A stretch of 35,744 nucleotides of DNA from Clostridia bacterium (GCA_017427165.1 JAFRTK010000157.1:1-35744); one strand, 5' to 3'. Positions 15,845 to 24,928 are shown, counted from the first letter of the stretch. A program made the numbers and translations. Notes: generated by a model not told the origin, from the sequence alone.

Positions 15845-15868
15845 GGAAACGATAACGGTAACGTTTTC
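15845..15868. promoter_or_regulatory. Putative LacI-type operator
   Basis: The stretch holds an AACGTT palindrome (15860–15865) inside GTAACGTTTTC, and a second A/C-G half-site AAACGATAAC (15847–15856). AAACG (15847–15851) and CGTTT (15862–15866) also form an inverted pair. Central-CG palindromes are the hallmark of LacI/CcpA-family sites. It begins about 7 bases downstream of the -10 box on the - strand, covering the likely start of transcription. Confidence 0.65.
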
Positions 15869-15874
15869 AGCCAT

Positions 15875-15903
15875 ATAATAACACAACATTTTCAAACCGT
15901 CAA
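15875..15903 (-). promoter_or_regulatory. Promoter of lacI–malQ–glgP
   Basis: On the - strand, the -35 box TTGACG (15898–15903) and -10 box TATTAT (15875–15880) are exactly 17 bases apart, about 60 bases before the lacI-family ATG. Confidence 0.85.
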
Positions 15904-15974
15904 CGGAGAAACAAAAAGGTTCCGGGCAGAATGAGGACCGGGAAATGAAACGGCGGAATGCATCCCTGCGAAGG

Positions 15975-16003
15975 TTGATTTTTTGAGGATGCTATTCTAT
16001 AAT
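15975..16003 (+). promoter_or_regulatory. Promoter of the leucine-rich-repeat gene
   Basis: TTGATT (15975–15980) and TATAAT (15998–16003) are 17 bases apart, about 43 bases before the ATG. It is divergent from the lacI promoter, the two -35 boxes being about 70 bases apart. Confidence 0.85.
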
Positions 16004-16045
16004 TATCTGATAGAATGAAAATCTGGCAAAAAGGAGGAACACGCG

Positions 16046-16843
16046 ATGAAAAAAGCATTTGCGGCATTCGCTTTATCGCTGGTTCTTCTTTTTGCTGCCG
16101 GAAGGATGGCTTATTCACTGGCAGAAGACGAATATATGGAATTCGACGATGAGCAATACGACGCCTTCTTCGAATTTGATGAGGAAGAACTGTTCGACGG
16201 GGAGGAAGAACTGTTTGATGAAGAGACAGAATTCCGCGCCGCCGAGGAACACAGCCGCAGGACGGAAAACATGAACGCTGCCTCCGGATATATGAATCCG
16301 GGGCTCTGCTTTGACGGTGAATACGGCTACTATATTTCCGAGGACCAGACATCATGCATTACCGCCCTGTACCGGGGAGAGGAAACGGAGCTGGAGATTC
16401 CGTCCCGGCTGGGCGGACTGCCGGTGGCGGAAATCGGGGACCACACGTTCTCCAACAACACCTTTATTGAAACAGTCATCATCCCTGACGGGGTGAAAAT
16501 GATCGGAAAACAGGCGTTCTTCCTGTGCAGCAGCCTGAAATCCATCCGCCTGCCGGAAGGCGTTACCGGAATCGGAGACCAGTGCTTCGGCGGATGTTCC
16601 CGGCTGGATGAAATCATCGTGCCGCAATCCCTGGAAACAGTCGGAAGCATGGCGTTCCTCGGCTGTTTTGCCCTGCGTGAAATCACATTCGGAGATGGGC
16701 TGAAGACCATCGGGGACAATGCGTTCCATACATGTTCGGCACTGGGGAAGGTCATTGTTCCCTCAGAGGATGTTACGATTGAACCGACTGCTTTTGAGGA
16801 ATGCCCGGATGAAATGGAACTGATTTATGCGGACCGGATGTGA
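16046..16843 (+). CDS. Secreted BspA-type leucine-rich-repeat protein
   Basis: 265 residues. A signal peptide (about 1–24: KKAFAAFALSLVLLFAAG, then AYSLA) leads to a very acidic, Phe-rich linker (about 27–63, with repeated DEEELFD). From about residue 95 come LRR_5/BspA-type repeats of roughly 23 residues, e.g. IGDHTFSNNTFIETVIIPDGV, IGKQAFFLCSSLKSIRLPEG, IGDNAFHTCSALGKVIVPS. Such proteins are common in gut and oral anaerobes, and some bind host or polymer surfaces; no sorting signal or S-layer domain is visible, so attachment is unknown. AAAGGAGGA precedes ATG 16046. The gene stands alone, with its own promoter and a shared bidirectional terminator. Confidence 0.85.
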   Translation: MKKAFAAFALSLVLLFAAGRMAYSLAEDEYMEFDDEQYDAFFEFDEEELFDGEEELFDEETEFRAAEEHSRRTENMNAASGYMNPGLCFDGEYGYYISEDQTSCITALYRGEETELEIPSRLGGLPVAEIGDHTFSNNTFIETVIIPDGVKMIGKQAFFLCSSLKSIRLPEGVTGIGDQCFGGCSRLDEIIVPQSLETVGSMAFLGCFALREITFGDGLKTIGDNAFHTCSALGKVIVPSEDVTIEPTAFEECPDEMELIYADRM

Positions 16844-16850
16844 ACAAACC

Positions 16851-16887
16851 AACAAAAAAACCGTTCTGTATGAACGGTTTTTTTGTT
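16851..16887. terminator. Bidirectional terminator
   Basis: Perfect 16-base arms (16851–16866 and 16872–16887) around a 5-base loop TGTAT. The arms contain A7 and T7 runs, giving a U-tract on both strands. It serves the leucine-rich-repeat gene (+) and the dgt-to-zinc-ribbon operon (-). Confidence 0.95.
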
Positions 16888-16895
16888 GTGCGGTG

Positions 16896-17597
16896 TTACT
16901 GGATGATCATCCGGCCGCATGTTTCACATTCCACCAGGGCACCGCCTTTGATCCGGGAAAGGATGGCGGACGGGAGGGAAGTGTTGCAGCCGGAACACTG
17001 GCCATGGGTCAGCCGGGCGACAGGCGGAGAAATACGGCGCTTAATCGTGTTGTATTCCTCCAGCAGGCTGGGTTCCACTTTGTCCTCCAGTTCCTTGGCT
17101 TTCGCACGCTGTGCGTCCAGCTCCGTTTTCTTGCTTTTGGATTCCTCTTCGTAATCGGCCTTCAGCTGGTCAAACTGCTTCTTGGCGTTGGCGGCTTCCA
17201 GACGGACGCTGCGCTGCAGTTTGTCATTTGCCGCGGATTCCTTGACAATCCGATTGATTTCCAGCTCGTACTGGCGGATGGTTTCACGGCATTTTCCGAC
17301 CTCGGCCATCATGGAACGGACGTTTTCCGCTGTCTGCGGCGGATCTTTTTCGAAGCGTTCCCTGAGCTGGGTGAGCTGCGCCTGGGAATGATCCAGAGCC
17401 TGGGTAATGATATCCTTCCGATCCACCATGGCAGCGGTATCGGATTCAATCTGCTTATACTGCTTCTGGCGCTCCAGAATCAGATCGCGGGTTTTTTCGA
17501 GCTTCTGGCGGGTCGGGGAACGCTTGATCGCGCTGGCAATCGCATCCGCCTTCATGTCTTCGGCCTGGAAGAGCCAAAGAGCTTCAAACTGTTCCAT
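16896..17597 (-). CDS. C4-type zinc-ribbon coiled-coil protein
   Basis: 233 residues. A long charged coiled coil (about 15–180, rich in Gln, Lys and Glu) is followed by a zinc ribbon, C201-x2-C204 (CSGC) and C224-x2-C227 (CETC). This is the architecture of the DUF164/COG1579 family of putative nucleic-acid-binding proteins; the biochemical role is not established. I set the start at ATG 17597, with AAGGAGG at 17605–17611, instead of 13 codons earlier where no ribosome site exists. It is the last gene of the dgt–dnaG–rpoD–trmK–nif3 operon, 35 bases after nif3, as in many Firmicutes. Confidence 0.9.
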   Translation of the reverse strand: MEQFEALWLFQAEDMKADAIASAIKRSPTRQKLEKTRDLILERQKQYKQIESDTAAMVDRKDIITQALDHSQAQLTQLRERFEKDPPQTAENVRSMMAEVGKCRETIRQYELEINRIVKESAANDKLQRSVRLEAANAKKQFDQLKADYEEESKSKKTELDAQRAKAKELEDKVEPSLLEEYNTIKRRISPPVARLTHGQCSGCNTSLPSAILSRIKGGALVECETCGRMIIQ

Positions 17598-17632
17598 AAA
17601 GGGGCCTCCTTCCGACAGGAAAACACCGCCTG

Positions 17633-18403
17633 TCACGGCTGCTGGGGAAATGAATAAGCAGGGATTTCAGATATATAAACCCCTACATTACATTTTAACG
17701 TATTCATACTGTTTTGTAAAGCTTGCGCCAGGGCACGGATTCCCGGTTCCTCGGTCGCAAAATGACCGCATTCAAAAACAACAAGCCCGGAATCCACGGC
17801 GGCCAGGGCAATGTGGTGATGGATTTCCCCGGTCACAAAGGCATCACAACCGGCGGAGGACGCATCGGTCCAGCTGTCACCGCCGCCGCCGGAGCAGAGT
17901 CCCACCCGGCTGATCATCTGCCCGGCCGGGCCGTAGATCCGGACAACCGTGGACAGGGTTTCTTCCAGACGGTGCGCATAATCCTGTGCGGAAACAGGTG
18001 AATCCAGTGTGCCGATACGGAAAAAGTCGTGCCCGGAGATATCGGAAAGCCCGCACAGCGCCGCCAGCACATCATTGATTCCGTCCTCAGCCCGGTCGAG
18101 ATTGGTATGGGCGGCGATCAGGGATATCCGGTTCTCCAGCATCCGGCTGATCAGGCGGCCTTCATAGTCCTCGTCCGTAATCCGGCGCACGGGGGAGAAC
18201 ATCAGGGGATGATGGGTGACAATCAGGGATACTCCGAGGCGGACCGCCTCATCAATGACCGGTTCGGTAGCATCCAGCGCGAACAGGATCCCGGAAACCT
18301 CCTGACGGGGGGATCCGACCAGCAGGCCGCAGTTATCCCATTCCTCCTGGGTTTCAAAGGGAGCGACGGCATCGATCATAGCGAGAATATCCTGAACGGT
18401 CAT
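17633..18403 (-). CDS. Nif3-like dinuclear metal centre hexameric protein
   Basis: 256 residues of the Nif3/YqfO family (GTP cyclohydrolase I type 2-like fold). Metal-binding blocks are visible: VTHHPLMF, AAHTNLDRAEDGIND and ECGHFATEEPG; GGGGDSWTDAS is the conserved central turn. The family binds two metal ions and forms toroidal hexamers; its true substrate is unknown. It is the short form, without the middle PII-like insertion found in B. subtilis YqfO. The ATG overlaps the trmK stop by 4 bases (ATGA), the same pairing as yqfN–yqfO in B. subtilis. Confidence 0.93.
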   Translation of the reverse strand: MTVQDILAMIDAVAPFETQEEWDNCGLLVGSPRQEVSGILFALDATEPVIDEAVRLGVSLIVTHHPLMFSPVRRITDEDYEGRLISRMLENRISLIAAHTNLDRAEDGINDVLAALCGLSDISGHDFFRIGTLDSPVSAQDYAHRLEETLSTVVRIYGPAGQMISRVGLCSGGGGDSWTDASSAGCDAFVTGEIHHHIALAAVDSGLVVFECGHFATEEPGIRALAQALQNSMNTLKCNVGVYISEIPAYSFPQQP

Positions 18404-19113
18404 TTTTCCACCTCCGGACTGCAGCGTGCAATCATTTCATTCAGGTAAGCAATATCGGATGTGAGCTGGAGGATCATTGCAGGGTCCGGATCTGCCGCAC
18501 GGCGGATACCGGAAAGCCGGACCGAAAGGATCTGGCGCCTTCGTTCCAGAAAACGGGAAAGAACCGGAGAACGGGATTCAAAAAGAGGCCCGCCGAGACG
18601 GATTTCCCGGTCGGACAGGGATACAAGCCCCGGACGGGCACGCAACACCAGATAATACCGGCCGGAAGCAAAACAGGGCTCTTCCCGGTCCAGATGGTAA
18701 CCAATGTCCATGATGGTCTGCCGGATCAGGTGCCAGTCTGTATGGGCTGAAACCACCAGCGAAGCATTCTGCAGGCGGTCCCGTCCCGAAAGCAGGATGG
18801 AACGAATGGTCTGGCCGCCCATTCCGGTAATGGAGATGACATCACACGGTTCCGTGATGGGGGACAGTCCATCTCCGAGCCGGAGATCCGCTTTTTCGGA
18901 AAGACCGCAGTAAATGATTTCACGCCGCGCGTTTTCCAGCGCGTCAGGACTGATATCCGTGAGGATCATACGGCAACAGCGGCCGCGCTGAAGCAGCGCG
19001 GCCGGCAGTCTGGCATGGTCTGTTCCGATGTCCGCAGCCAGGTCACATGGATCAACCAGATCATAAACCAGCGACAGGCGGGCGTCGAGCGAAACGGGAT
19101 GCAGGATACGCAT
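18400..19113 (-). CDS. trmK: tRNA (adenine(22)-N1)-methyltransferase TrmK
   Basis: SAM-dependent enzyme that makes m1A22 in the D-loop of some tRNAs. 237 residues: a Rossmann methyltransferase domain (AADIGTDHARLPAAL SAM motif, ILTDISPDALENAR, ISITGMGGQTI in place of a classic DPPY) and a C-terminal helical coiled-coil part (about 160–237). The start codon shares one base with the rpoD stop (TGATG), and the stop overlaps nif3 by 4 bases, so translation is probably coupled across three genes. The order sigA–trmK–nif3 is widespread in Firmicutes. Confidence 0.94.
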   Translation of the reverse strand: MRILHPVSLDARLSLVYDLVDPCDLAADIGTDHARLPAALLQRGRCCRMILTDISPDALENARREIIYCGLSEKADLRLGDGLSPITEPCDVISITGMGGQTIRSILLSGRDRLQNASLVVSAHTDWHLIRQTIMDIGYHLDREEPCFASGRYYLVLRARPGLVSLSDREIRLGGPLFESRSPVLSRFLERRRQILSVRLSGIRRAADPDPAMILQLTSDIAYLNEMIARCSPEVEK

Positions 19114-20312
19114 CAGTCCAGATAATCCCGGAGCTTCTTGCTGCGGGAAGGATGACGCAGTTTACGGAGCGCCTTGGCTTCGATCTGGCGGATACGCTCC
19201 CGGGTAACATTGAATTCCTTTCCGACCTCTTCCAGCGTCCGCTGATGACCGTCATCCAAGCCGAAACGCAGGCGGAGTACCTTTTCCTCACGGGGGGTCA
19301 GGGTATCGAGCACATCCATCAGCTGCTCCTTCATCAGTGTGAAGGAAGCGGCTTCAGCCGGGGCAGGGGCATCGTCATCGGGAATAAAGTCACCCAGGTG
19401 GGAATCCTCTTCTTCACCGATCGGGGTTTCAAGGGATACCGGTTCCTGTGCGATTTTGATGATTTCGCGGACCTTGGCCTCGGAAATTCCCATTTCCTTG
19501 GCAATTTCCTCCGGTGTGGGTTCCCGGCCGTATTCCTGAAGCAGCTGACGGGAAACCCGGATCAGCTTGTTGATTGTTTCGACCATGTGAACCGGAATAC
19601 GGATGGTCCGGGCCTGGTCCGCGATGGCACGGGTGATGGCCTGGCGAATCCACCAGGTGGCATAGGTGGAGAACTTGAATCCCTTCCGGTAGTCAAATTT
19701 CTCAACGGCTTTGATCAGACCCAGATTACCTTCCTGAATCAGGTCCAGGAACAGCATGCCGCGCCCGACGTAGCGCTTGGCAATGGAAACAACCAGGCGA
19801 AGGTTTGCCTCCGCCAGCTTCTGCTTTGCGCTTTCGTCGCCGTCTTCCAGGCGCTTGGCGATTTCAATTTCCTCTTCGGCTGTCAGAAGCGGCACTTTGC
19901 CAATTTCCTTCAGGTACATACGTACCGGATCATCGATACTGATGCCTTCCGGAACGGAAAGATCCAGTGCATCGGAAGCGGCAGAATCATCCAGGGAAGC
20001 GGCCTGTGCATCAGCGGACGCATCCGCTGCGTTTCCGGATTCGGGCAGTTCGTTGACCACGGAAACGCCGTATGCTTCCAGCGTTTCGAGTACGTGATCC
20101 AGCTGATCCGGATCCATTTCAAGCTCCATCAGGCGGTCCATGATTTCCTTATAGGTCAGGGCGCCTTTGGATTTGCCGTACTCGTAGAGCTCGTTCAGCC
20201 TTTCCTGTTTATTTTCGGGTGAAAGAAGCGACAATGGAATCCTCTCCTTCTTAATCATGCGATCCGCGTCATAACTGGGACGGTCAGAGAAGTCTGAGCT
20301 TTGCCTGAACAT
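19113..20312 (-). CDS. rpoD: RNA polymerase primary sigma factor RpoD (SigA)
   Basis: 399 residues. Region 1.1 (about 33–90) is followed by an Ala/Asp/Ser-rich linker (about 93–118) and then the conserved core: [12 protein letters not shown] (region 1.2), [16 protein letters not shown] (2.1), [20 protein letters not shown] (2.2), [17 protein letters not shown] (2.3–2.4), region 3, and the region 4.2 helix-turn-helix [18 protein letters not shown]. It recognises the TTGACA/TATAAT promoters found here. The ATG at 20312 has AAGGAGG six bases upstream and lies 29 bases inside dnaG. A TTG (with GGAGAGG upstream) about 25 codons in would give a length nearer B. subtilis SigA, so the start is less certain than the gene. 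Confidence 0.97.
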   Translation of the reverse strand: MFRQSSDFSDRPSYDADRMIKKERIPLSLLSPENKQERLNELYEYGKSKGALTYKEIMDRLMELEMDPDQLDHVLETLEAYGVSVVNELPESGNAADASADAQAASLDDSAASDALDLSVPEGISIDDPVRMYLKEIGKVPLLTAEEEIEIAKRLEDGDESAKQKLAEANLRLVVSIAKRYVGRGMLFLDLIQEGNLGLIKAVEKFDYRKGFKFSTYATWWIRQAITRAIADQARTIRIPVHMVETINKLIRVSRQLLQEYGREPTPEEIAKEMGISEAKVREIIKIAQEPVSLETPIGEEEDSHLGDFIPDDDAPAPAEAASFTLMKEQLMDVLDTLTPREEKVLRLRFGLDDGHQRTLEEVGKEFNVTRERIRQIEAKALRKLRHPSRSKKLRDYLD

Positions 20313-22059
20313 CCTGCGCCTCCTTCAGGAGGGCAGGCACAGATGAATCATCGGGAGGCAAAGCGCCGATCTGACTCATCAGGGTGTCATATCTCTTCTG
20401 CAGCGCGGATTTCCGGATTCTGGCCAGACACTGGTTGGCCATGGAGATCAGCTGATCCGTACTGTCCGCAATGGGAGAAAGGAGAATTCTCACATAGCGG
20501 GAATGGGTTTCGTCATCCGGAGCGGTATCGACCAGCGCAGCCGGGGATTTCCCCGATATCAGGCCGGCATATATAGATTTCAACTCATCATCGTCAAAAT
20601 CCTTTTCACTGATCATATCTTTCGGAATTTGACCGGTTGCAAGGAGACTCAGCAGCGTTTCCTGGGCGCTTGTGTCGGGCGGTGCGGGGCTGTCACCGGG
20701 CCGCCGGGCTGAAACGCTTTTTTTCGGGATTCCGGATTCCCGGACCGGGTTCTCTTTTCCGGCATTGAGCTCCATCTGTTCGAGCAGGATTTCACGGGAG
20801 AAACCGGTTTCCACCGAAAGATCCCGCAGGCAGGTTTCACGTTCCACAGGATCCAGCGAACGGATGATTTCGGCAGCAGCGCGGGAATAACCGATTTTTC
20901 CGTCCCGGGTGGACAGGTCATGCTGCTCTTTCAGGCGGCGCAGGCGGTACACAGCCGGGGAAATGGCAGGGAGACGCCTGAAACCTTCCAGCCCGTCCCG
21001 GCGAATAAATTCATCCGGATCGAGACCATCCGGGAAATCCAGTACACGAGCCGGGATCCCTTCCTGCTCCATGATTTCAAGTCCGCGCAGAATCGCATGC
21101 TGACCGGCAGAGTCACCATCGTATCCCAGATAGACTGCCGGAGCAAAACGCCGCAGCAGGCGGGCCTGTTCCGCGGTCAGCGCGGTTCCCAGTGTGGCGC
21201 AGACGCCTTCAACGCCAAACTGATTCAGGCTGACTACATCCATATAGCCTTCGACCAGGATTACATGATCCAGATGCCGCTGCTGGCGCAGCAGATTGGC
21301 GGCATAAACGCCCTTGCGCTTGTTGAAAACAGGCGTATCGGATGTGTTCAGGTATTTGGGTTCCTGCTTTCCAAGCGAGCGGCCGCCGAAGGCAATCACG
21401 TTTTTGTACATATCGATGATCGGGAAGATCGCCCGGTTCCGGAACATATCAAAATACCGGGTTTCACCGGCGGCGTTTTTATTCTTTCCGGCAACAGCCA
21501 GGCCTGCCGTAACCAGTTCCTCCGCTGTAAAACCGTCGGATGTCAGCTTGTCGGTCAGAGCAGACCACTGATCAGGAGCGGCACCCAGACCGAATTTCCG
21601 GATGACTCCGTCGGAAAGCCCGCGCCTGCGCAGGTAAGCCAGGGCAGCAGCGCCTTCCGGTTTAAAAAGCGTCTCGTGATAGAACTGTGCGGCACGGCGG
21701 TTGGCATCCAGCAGACGGAGACGGCGGGAACGGCGGAGCTCATATTCCGGATCTTCCTGCATTTCAGGCATCGGGATATGCGCACGTTCTGCCAGCAGTT
21801 CAACGGCTTCCTGAAAACTGCACCGTTCGATTTCCATGATGAAATTAATGACATTGCCGCCCGCTTTGCAGCCAAAACAATAATAGAGCTGGTGCTCCGC
21901 ATCCACAGAGAAGGAAGCGGTTTTTTCCCCATGGAACGGGCACAGACCCCAGTATTTCCGGCCGGATTTCTTCAGACCCACATATCCGGATACCACCTGG
22001 ACGATATCTGAGCGGGAACGAAGCTCATCCAGCCATGCGGCGGGATAGCGGGATGCCAT
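20284..22059 (-). CDS. dnaG: DNA primase
   Basis: Makes RNA primers at the replication fork. 591 residues: the N-terminal CHC2 zinc finger ([13 protein letters not shown]...[15 protein letters not shown], about 40–70), the catalytic core with the TOPRIM domain ([17 protein letters not shown] and [14 protein letters not shown]), and a C-terminal helicase-interaction region (about 440–591) that is weakly conserved, as usual. GAGGTGAT precedes ATG 22059. It lies 26 bases after dgt and overlaps rpoD by 29 bases, the classic macromolecular-synthesis arrangement. Confidence 0.97.
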   Translation of the reverse strand: MASRYPAAWLDELRSRSDIVQVVSGYVGLKKSGRKYWGLCPFHGEKTASFSVDAEHQLYYCFGCKAGGNVINFIMEIERCSFQEAVELLAERAHIPMPEMQEDPEYELRRSRRLRLLDANRRAAQFYHETLFKPEGAAALAYLRRRGLSDGVIRKFGLGAAPDQWSALTDKLTSDGFTAEELVTAGLAVAGKNKNAAGETRYFDMFRNRAIFPIIDMYKNVIAFGGRSLGKQEPKYLNTSDTPVFNKRKGVYAANLLRQQRHLDHVILVEGYMDVVSLNQFGVEGVCATLGTALTAEQARLLRRFAPAVYLGYDGDSAGQHAILRGLEIMEQEGIPARVLDFPDGLDPDEFIRRDGLEGFRRLPAISPAVYRLRRLKEQHDLSTRDGKIGYSRAAAEIIRSLDPVERETCLRDLSVETGFSREILLEQMELNAGKENPVRESGIPKKSVSARRPGDSPAPPDTSAQETLLSLLATGQIPKDMISEKDFDDDELKSIYAGLISGKSPAALVDTAPDDETHSRYVRILLSPIADSTDQLISMANQCLARIRKSALQKRYDTLMSQIGALPPDDSSVPALLKEAQDVQAKLRLL

Positions 22060-22085
22060 GAATCAATATCACCTCGTCAATGAAG

Positions 22086-23090
22086 TCAGAAGGCAGGAAA
22101 GGACGAAGGCGCGAACAGCGCTGTAAATTTCCGGGTGGCATAACGGTCTGTCATGCAGGAAAGATAATCGCAGACACTGCGCTCAATTCCGTCCTGGTAG
22201 CCGATCATGACAAATTCCTCCGGCATTTCACCGGGATGAGCACAGTAATATTCAAACAGGTGGCGCAGAACATAATCACAGCGGATTTCTTCCGGATCAC
22301 GCCACGGATTCCGGTAGACCCGCTGGAACATGAATTCGCGAAGGCCGTCCATGGCTTCCTGGATAACCGGGGACATGGACAGATGGGGCTGCCCTTCACT
22401 GACACTGACAATATCGGTGATCATGGTGTTGATCCGCTCCCGGTGCGTCTGCCCAAGTACTTTGAGGCAATCGGGAGGGACGTCGGAAAGCCGGATCAGG
22501 CCGCTGCGGAGCGCATCGTCCAGATCATGATTCAGATAGGCAATCCGGTCTGCGCGGCGGACGCATTCCCCCTCCGGGGTTTCAGGATGCTGGCTGCCGG
22601 AATGGGTCAGGATCCCGTTCCGGACCTCCCAGGTCAGGTTCAGACCGTTGCCGTCATTTTCGAGACGCTCCACCACACGCAGGCTCTGTTCATTGTGGCG
22701 GAACCCCTCAGGCAGCAACGAATCCAGAGTCCGCTCGCCAATGTGACCATACGGGGTATGCCCCAGATCATGCCCCAGGGCAATTGCTTCAGCCAGGTCT
22801 TCATTCAGGCGGAGTGACCGTGCGATGGTCCGGGCTACCTGCGCCACTTCCAGTGTATGGGTCAGGCGTGTTCTGTAATGATCTCCCTCCGGAGAGAGAA
22901 AAACCTGAGTCTTGAATTTCAGCCGCCTGAAGGATTTGCAGTGAATGATCCGGTCGCGGTCCCGCTGGAAAACCGTCCGAAGGTCACACGGATCATCCGG
23001 AACGGAACGGCCCCTGGATTCCGCCGCATGGGAAGCCCATGGCGCCAGAAGCAGGTATTCCTGCTGCTCCAACCGTTCCCGAACGTTCAT
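22086..23090 (-). CDS. dgt: Deoxyguanosinetriphosphate triphosphohydrolase-like protein
   Basis: HD-domain dNTP triphosphohydrolase that converts dGTP (or dNTPs) to the nucleoside and triphosphate, helping set dNTP pools. 334 residues of the shorter Dgt-like subfamily. Metal ligands are visible in TRLTHTLEVAQ, ALGHDLGHTPYGHIGE and RRADRIAYLNHDLDDA. I start it at ATG 23090 (MNVRERLEQQEYLLLAPWA), 10 bases after AAAAGGAG (23101–23108); the ATG at 23111 precedes that site and would put it inside the coding region. It is the first gene of the dnaG–rpoD operon, a common clostridial order. The region upstream has a TATTAT-like box but no convincing -35 partner. Confidence 0.93.
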   Translation of the reverse strand: MNVRERLEQQEYLLLAPWASHAAESRGRSVPDDPCDLRTVFQRDRDRIIHCKSFRRLKFKTQVFLSPEGDHYRTRLTHTLEVAQVARTIARSLRLNEDLAEAIALGHDLGHTPYGHIGERTLDSLLPEGFRHNEQSLRVVERLENDGNGLNLTWEVRNGILTHSGSQHPETPEGECVRRADRIAYLNHDLDDALRSGLIRLSDVPPDCLKVLGQTHRERINTMITDIVSVSEGQPHLSMSPVIQEAMDGLREFMFQRVYRNPWRDPEEIRCDYVLRHLFEYYCAHPGEMPEEFVMIGYQDGIERSVCDYLSCMTDRYATRKFTALFAPSSFPAF

Positions 23091-23206
23091 ACGCCGCGCA
23101 CTCCTTTTCATCCGGTCATACTTGCTTGTACGAAAATATAATACAACATCAAGCTCTGAAATCCTGCTTGACGGCCGGAGAAATCAGCCGGTTCCGGAAG
23201 GGAAAA

Positions 23207-23233
23207 TAAAAAAACAGGAGGCGCTGCCTCCTG
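23207..23233 (-). terminator. Terminator of the secreted multidomain gene
   Basis: On the - strand, CAGGAGGC (23226–23233) pairs perfectly with GCCTCCTG (23215–23222) around a 3-base loop and is followed by seven T residues and ATTTT. It lies 16 bases past the stop of the gene at 23250. Confidence 0.95.
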
Positions 23234-23249
23234 CAAAAACGGGCGGGGA

Positions 23250-24806
23250 TTATTTGATGACGAACAGCAGGTCAAACCCGGGGAACTGTTCCGCTGCGTC
23301 ATCTGCCTGAACAACATAGGAACCCACATATTCACCGTACATCAGATAACGGGAACCGATTTCAAGGCCCGGATCCTCATTCGTGGTGAAGTAGACGGTA
23401 TTCCTGTAACGGTCACCGTTCCGGACCATGGCCGCCTGGATAATCCATTCTTCGCCGCTCTGCTGGATATCGGTTACGTACAGGTTATATCCCATCGTCT
23501 GATGAAGGTATTTTTCACTCTTGTTCATCAGGTTGCTGTAACTCGGCCGGACAGCGGATTTCTGAATGGCTGTGCGGCGGTCTTCTTCAGACAGGCTGCG
23601 GGAAGCGTCAAAGGTGATCCGATTGGTATCAAAGCCTTTCTTGCTGAACACCAGTGTGAAATGGTAATCCGCTTCGTCTGCTGTCGGCACCTTGAAACTG
23701 AACCGGCCGGTTCCGTTGGTTTTGATCTGCTTGGTGAAATTGGTTTTTCCCCCGTCAGAGACAATACACTGGATGGTAACGCCCTTGTCCGTTGTGCCGG
23801 AGATCACGGTTTCATTCGCAGTCAGGGTCTCCGGGACAGGGGAATCGAATGTCAGGGGAAGCAGTGTCTGGCTGTACTTTACAGGATCGAACGCATGGAA
23901 GAGCCGCTGAACATCGCCCTCAACCACTGTAAGCGTCAGCAGCCAGGTTTTTTCATAGGGAAGGGTAACCTTCAGCCTGAAGCTTCCGTTTTTTTCATTC
24001 GCAGTGGAGAAGAACTGGGTGGGATCGGGGCTTTCCTCGTTCATCAGGACGCCGATCACTTCGGCACCGGGAATTGTCTGGCCTTCAACCGTAAAGGTGT
24101 TCACATTGGTCTCGGCCGGAGGATTCACGGTGATATTCAGATATTCAGATCCTGAAATGCTTCCGGAGGCGGTTCCGCCGCCCTCGGAGAAACTGATCGT
24201 GTTGACAATCCGGTTCAGCTGGGTCTGGTCACCGGCGCGGAGACCGCGGTTGTATACCTGGTAGTCAAAGACAAGCGTGTATCCGCGCGCGATCGTTTTG
24301 GCAACATATCCCCAGTATACTTTTTCATCGGTTGTGCGTTTGTACTGGAACCGCAGAAAATAGTTTTTGTTTGCCTGCTGCTTCTTGGCGACTTCACGGA
24401 GGGAGTAGCCGTCTTCCGCATAGGCGGAACCATCTTTATGGGAACTGATGAAAGTTTTCCAGTTCTGATCTGTGGAATGGTTGACCAGGTCGTAATACAG
24501 CTTGGAGGCCGCATCCTCCCGGACAGAGATTTCCAGACAGGAGTCAGGTGTTTTGCTCTGGAACCAGGCCTGCAGGATGACACCGCGTTCTTCCCAGTCC
24601 GCAGTCAGCTGTTCAGCTGTTTTTCCGATCCTGGAAAGCAGATCAGGATGGCTGGTGAGATTGTCCGGTGTGAGGACGATAAACTTGGCATCCGGGATTT
24701 CGACGGTGCCCGGGCAGGGAGCCAGGGAATACGATGTATCCGCAGCAGCGCAGGCGCAGCACAGCAGCGCCAGCAGCAGGACCGTTACCCAGAGAATTTT
24801 ACGCAC
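23250..24806 (-). CDS. Secreted multidomain protein of unknown function with Ig-like domains
   Basis: 518 residues, not recognised as a named family. A signal peptide (RKILWVTVLLLALLCCACA, 2–20) contains three Cys near its end, but no good lipobox. Residues about 25–200 form one domain with an NTISFSEG ending that resembles the end of a PsbP/MOG1-like fold. Two beta-rich Ig-like domains follow: about 215–305 (NPPAETNVNTFTVEGQTIPGAEV) and about 315–405 (TANETVISGTTDKGVTIQC). The C-terminal 85 residues (YNLYVTDIQQSGEEWIIQAA, GSRYLMYGEYVGSY) look OB-like. I start at GTG 24806, which gives a clean signal peptide and has GAAAGG 10 bases upstream; an ATG 31 codons earlier would put a polar stretch before it. 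It has its own promoter and terminator. Confidence 0.75.
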   Translation of the reverse strand: MRKILWVTVLLLALLCCACAAADTSYSLAPCPGTVEIPDAKFIVLTPDNLTSHPDLLSRIGKTAEQLTADWEERGVILQAWFQSKTPDSCLEISVREDAASKLYYDLVNHSTDQNWKTFISSHKDGSAYAEDGYSLREVAKKQQANKNYFLRFQYKRTTDEKVYWGYVAKTIARGYTLVFDYQVYNRGLRAGDQTQLNRIVNTISFSEGGGTASGSISGSEYLNITVNPPAETNVNTFTVEGQTIPGAEVIGVLMNEESPDPTQFFSTANEKNGSFRLKVTLPYEKTWLLTLTVVEGDVQRLFHAFDPVKYSQTLLPLTFDSPVPETLTANETVISGTTDKGVTIQCIVSDGGKTNFTKQIKTNGTGRFSFKVPTADEADYHFTLVFSKKGFDTNRITFDASRSLSEEDRRTAIQKSAVRPSYSNLMNKSEKYLHQTMGYNLYVTDIQQSGEEWIIQAAMVRNGDRYRNTVYFTTNEDPGLEIGSRYLMYGEYVGSYVVQADDAAEQFPGFDLLFVIK

Positions 24807-24897
24807 AAATCCACGACCTTTCAGAAAGGTTTTATACCCGGAGACAGGCCGGACCGACAGGACACAACCGTTCCCGCATAAAGAATCAGCAAAAAGC

Positions 24898-24925
24898 ATT
24901 ATACCATAATTTGATGGAATGGCAA
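24898..24925 (-). promoter_or_regulatory. Promoter of the secreted multidomain gene
   Basis: On the - strand, TTGCCA (24920–24925) and TATAAT (24898–24903) are 16 bases apart, about 90 bases before the GTG start. It lies just after the DUF951 stop, so the genes can be expressed separately. Confidence 0.75.
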
Positions 24926-24928
24926 GAA

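Noticed and set aside
23109..23180. Promoter for dgt–dnaG–rpoD
   Set aside because: TATTAT-like boxes occur on the - strand but no -35 box at 16–18 bases; too weak to annotate.
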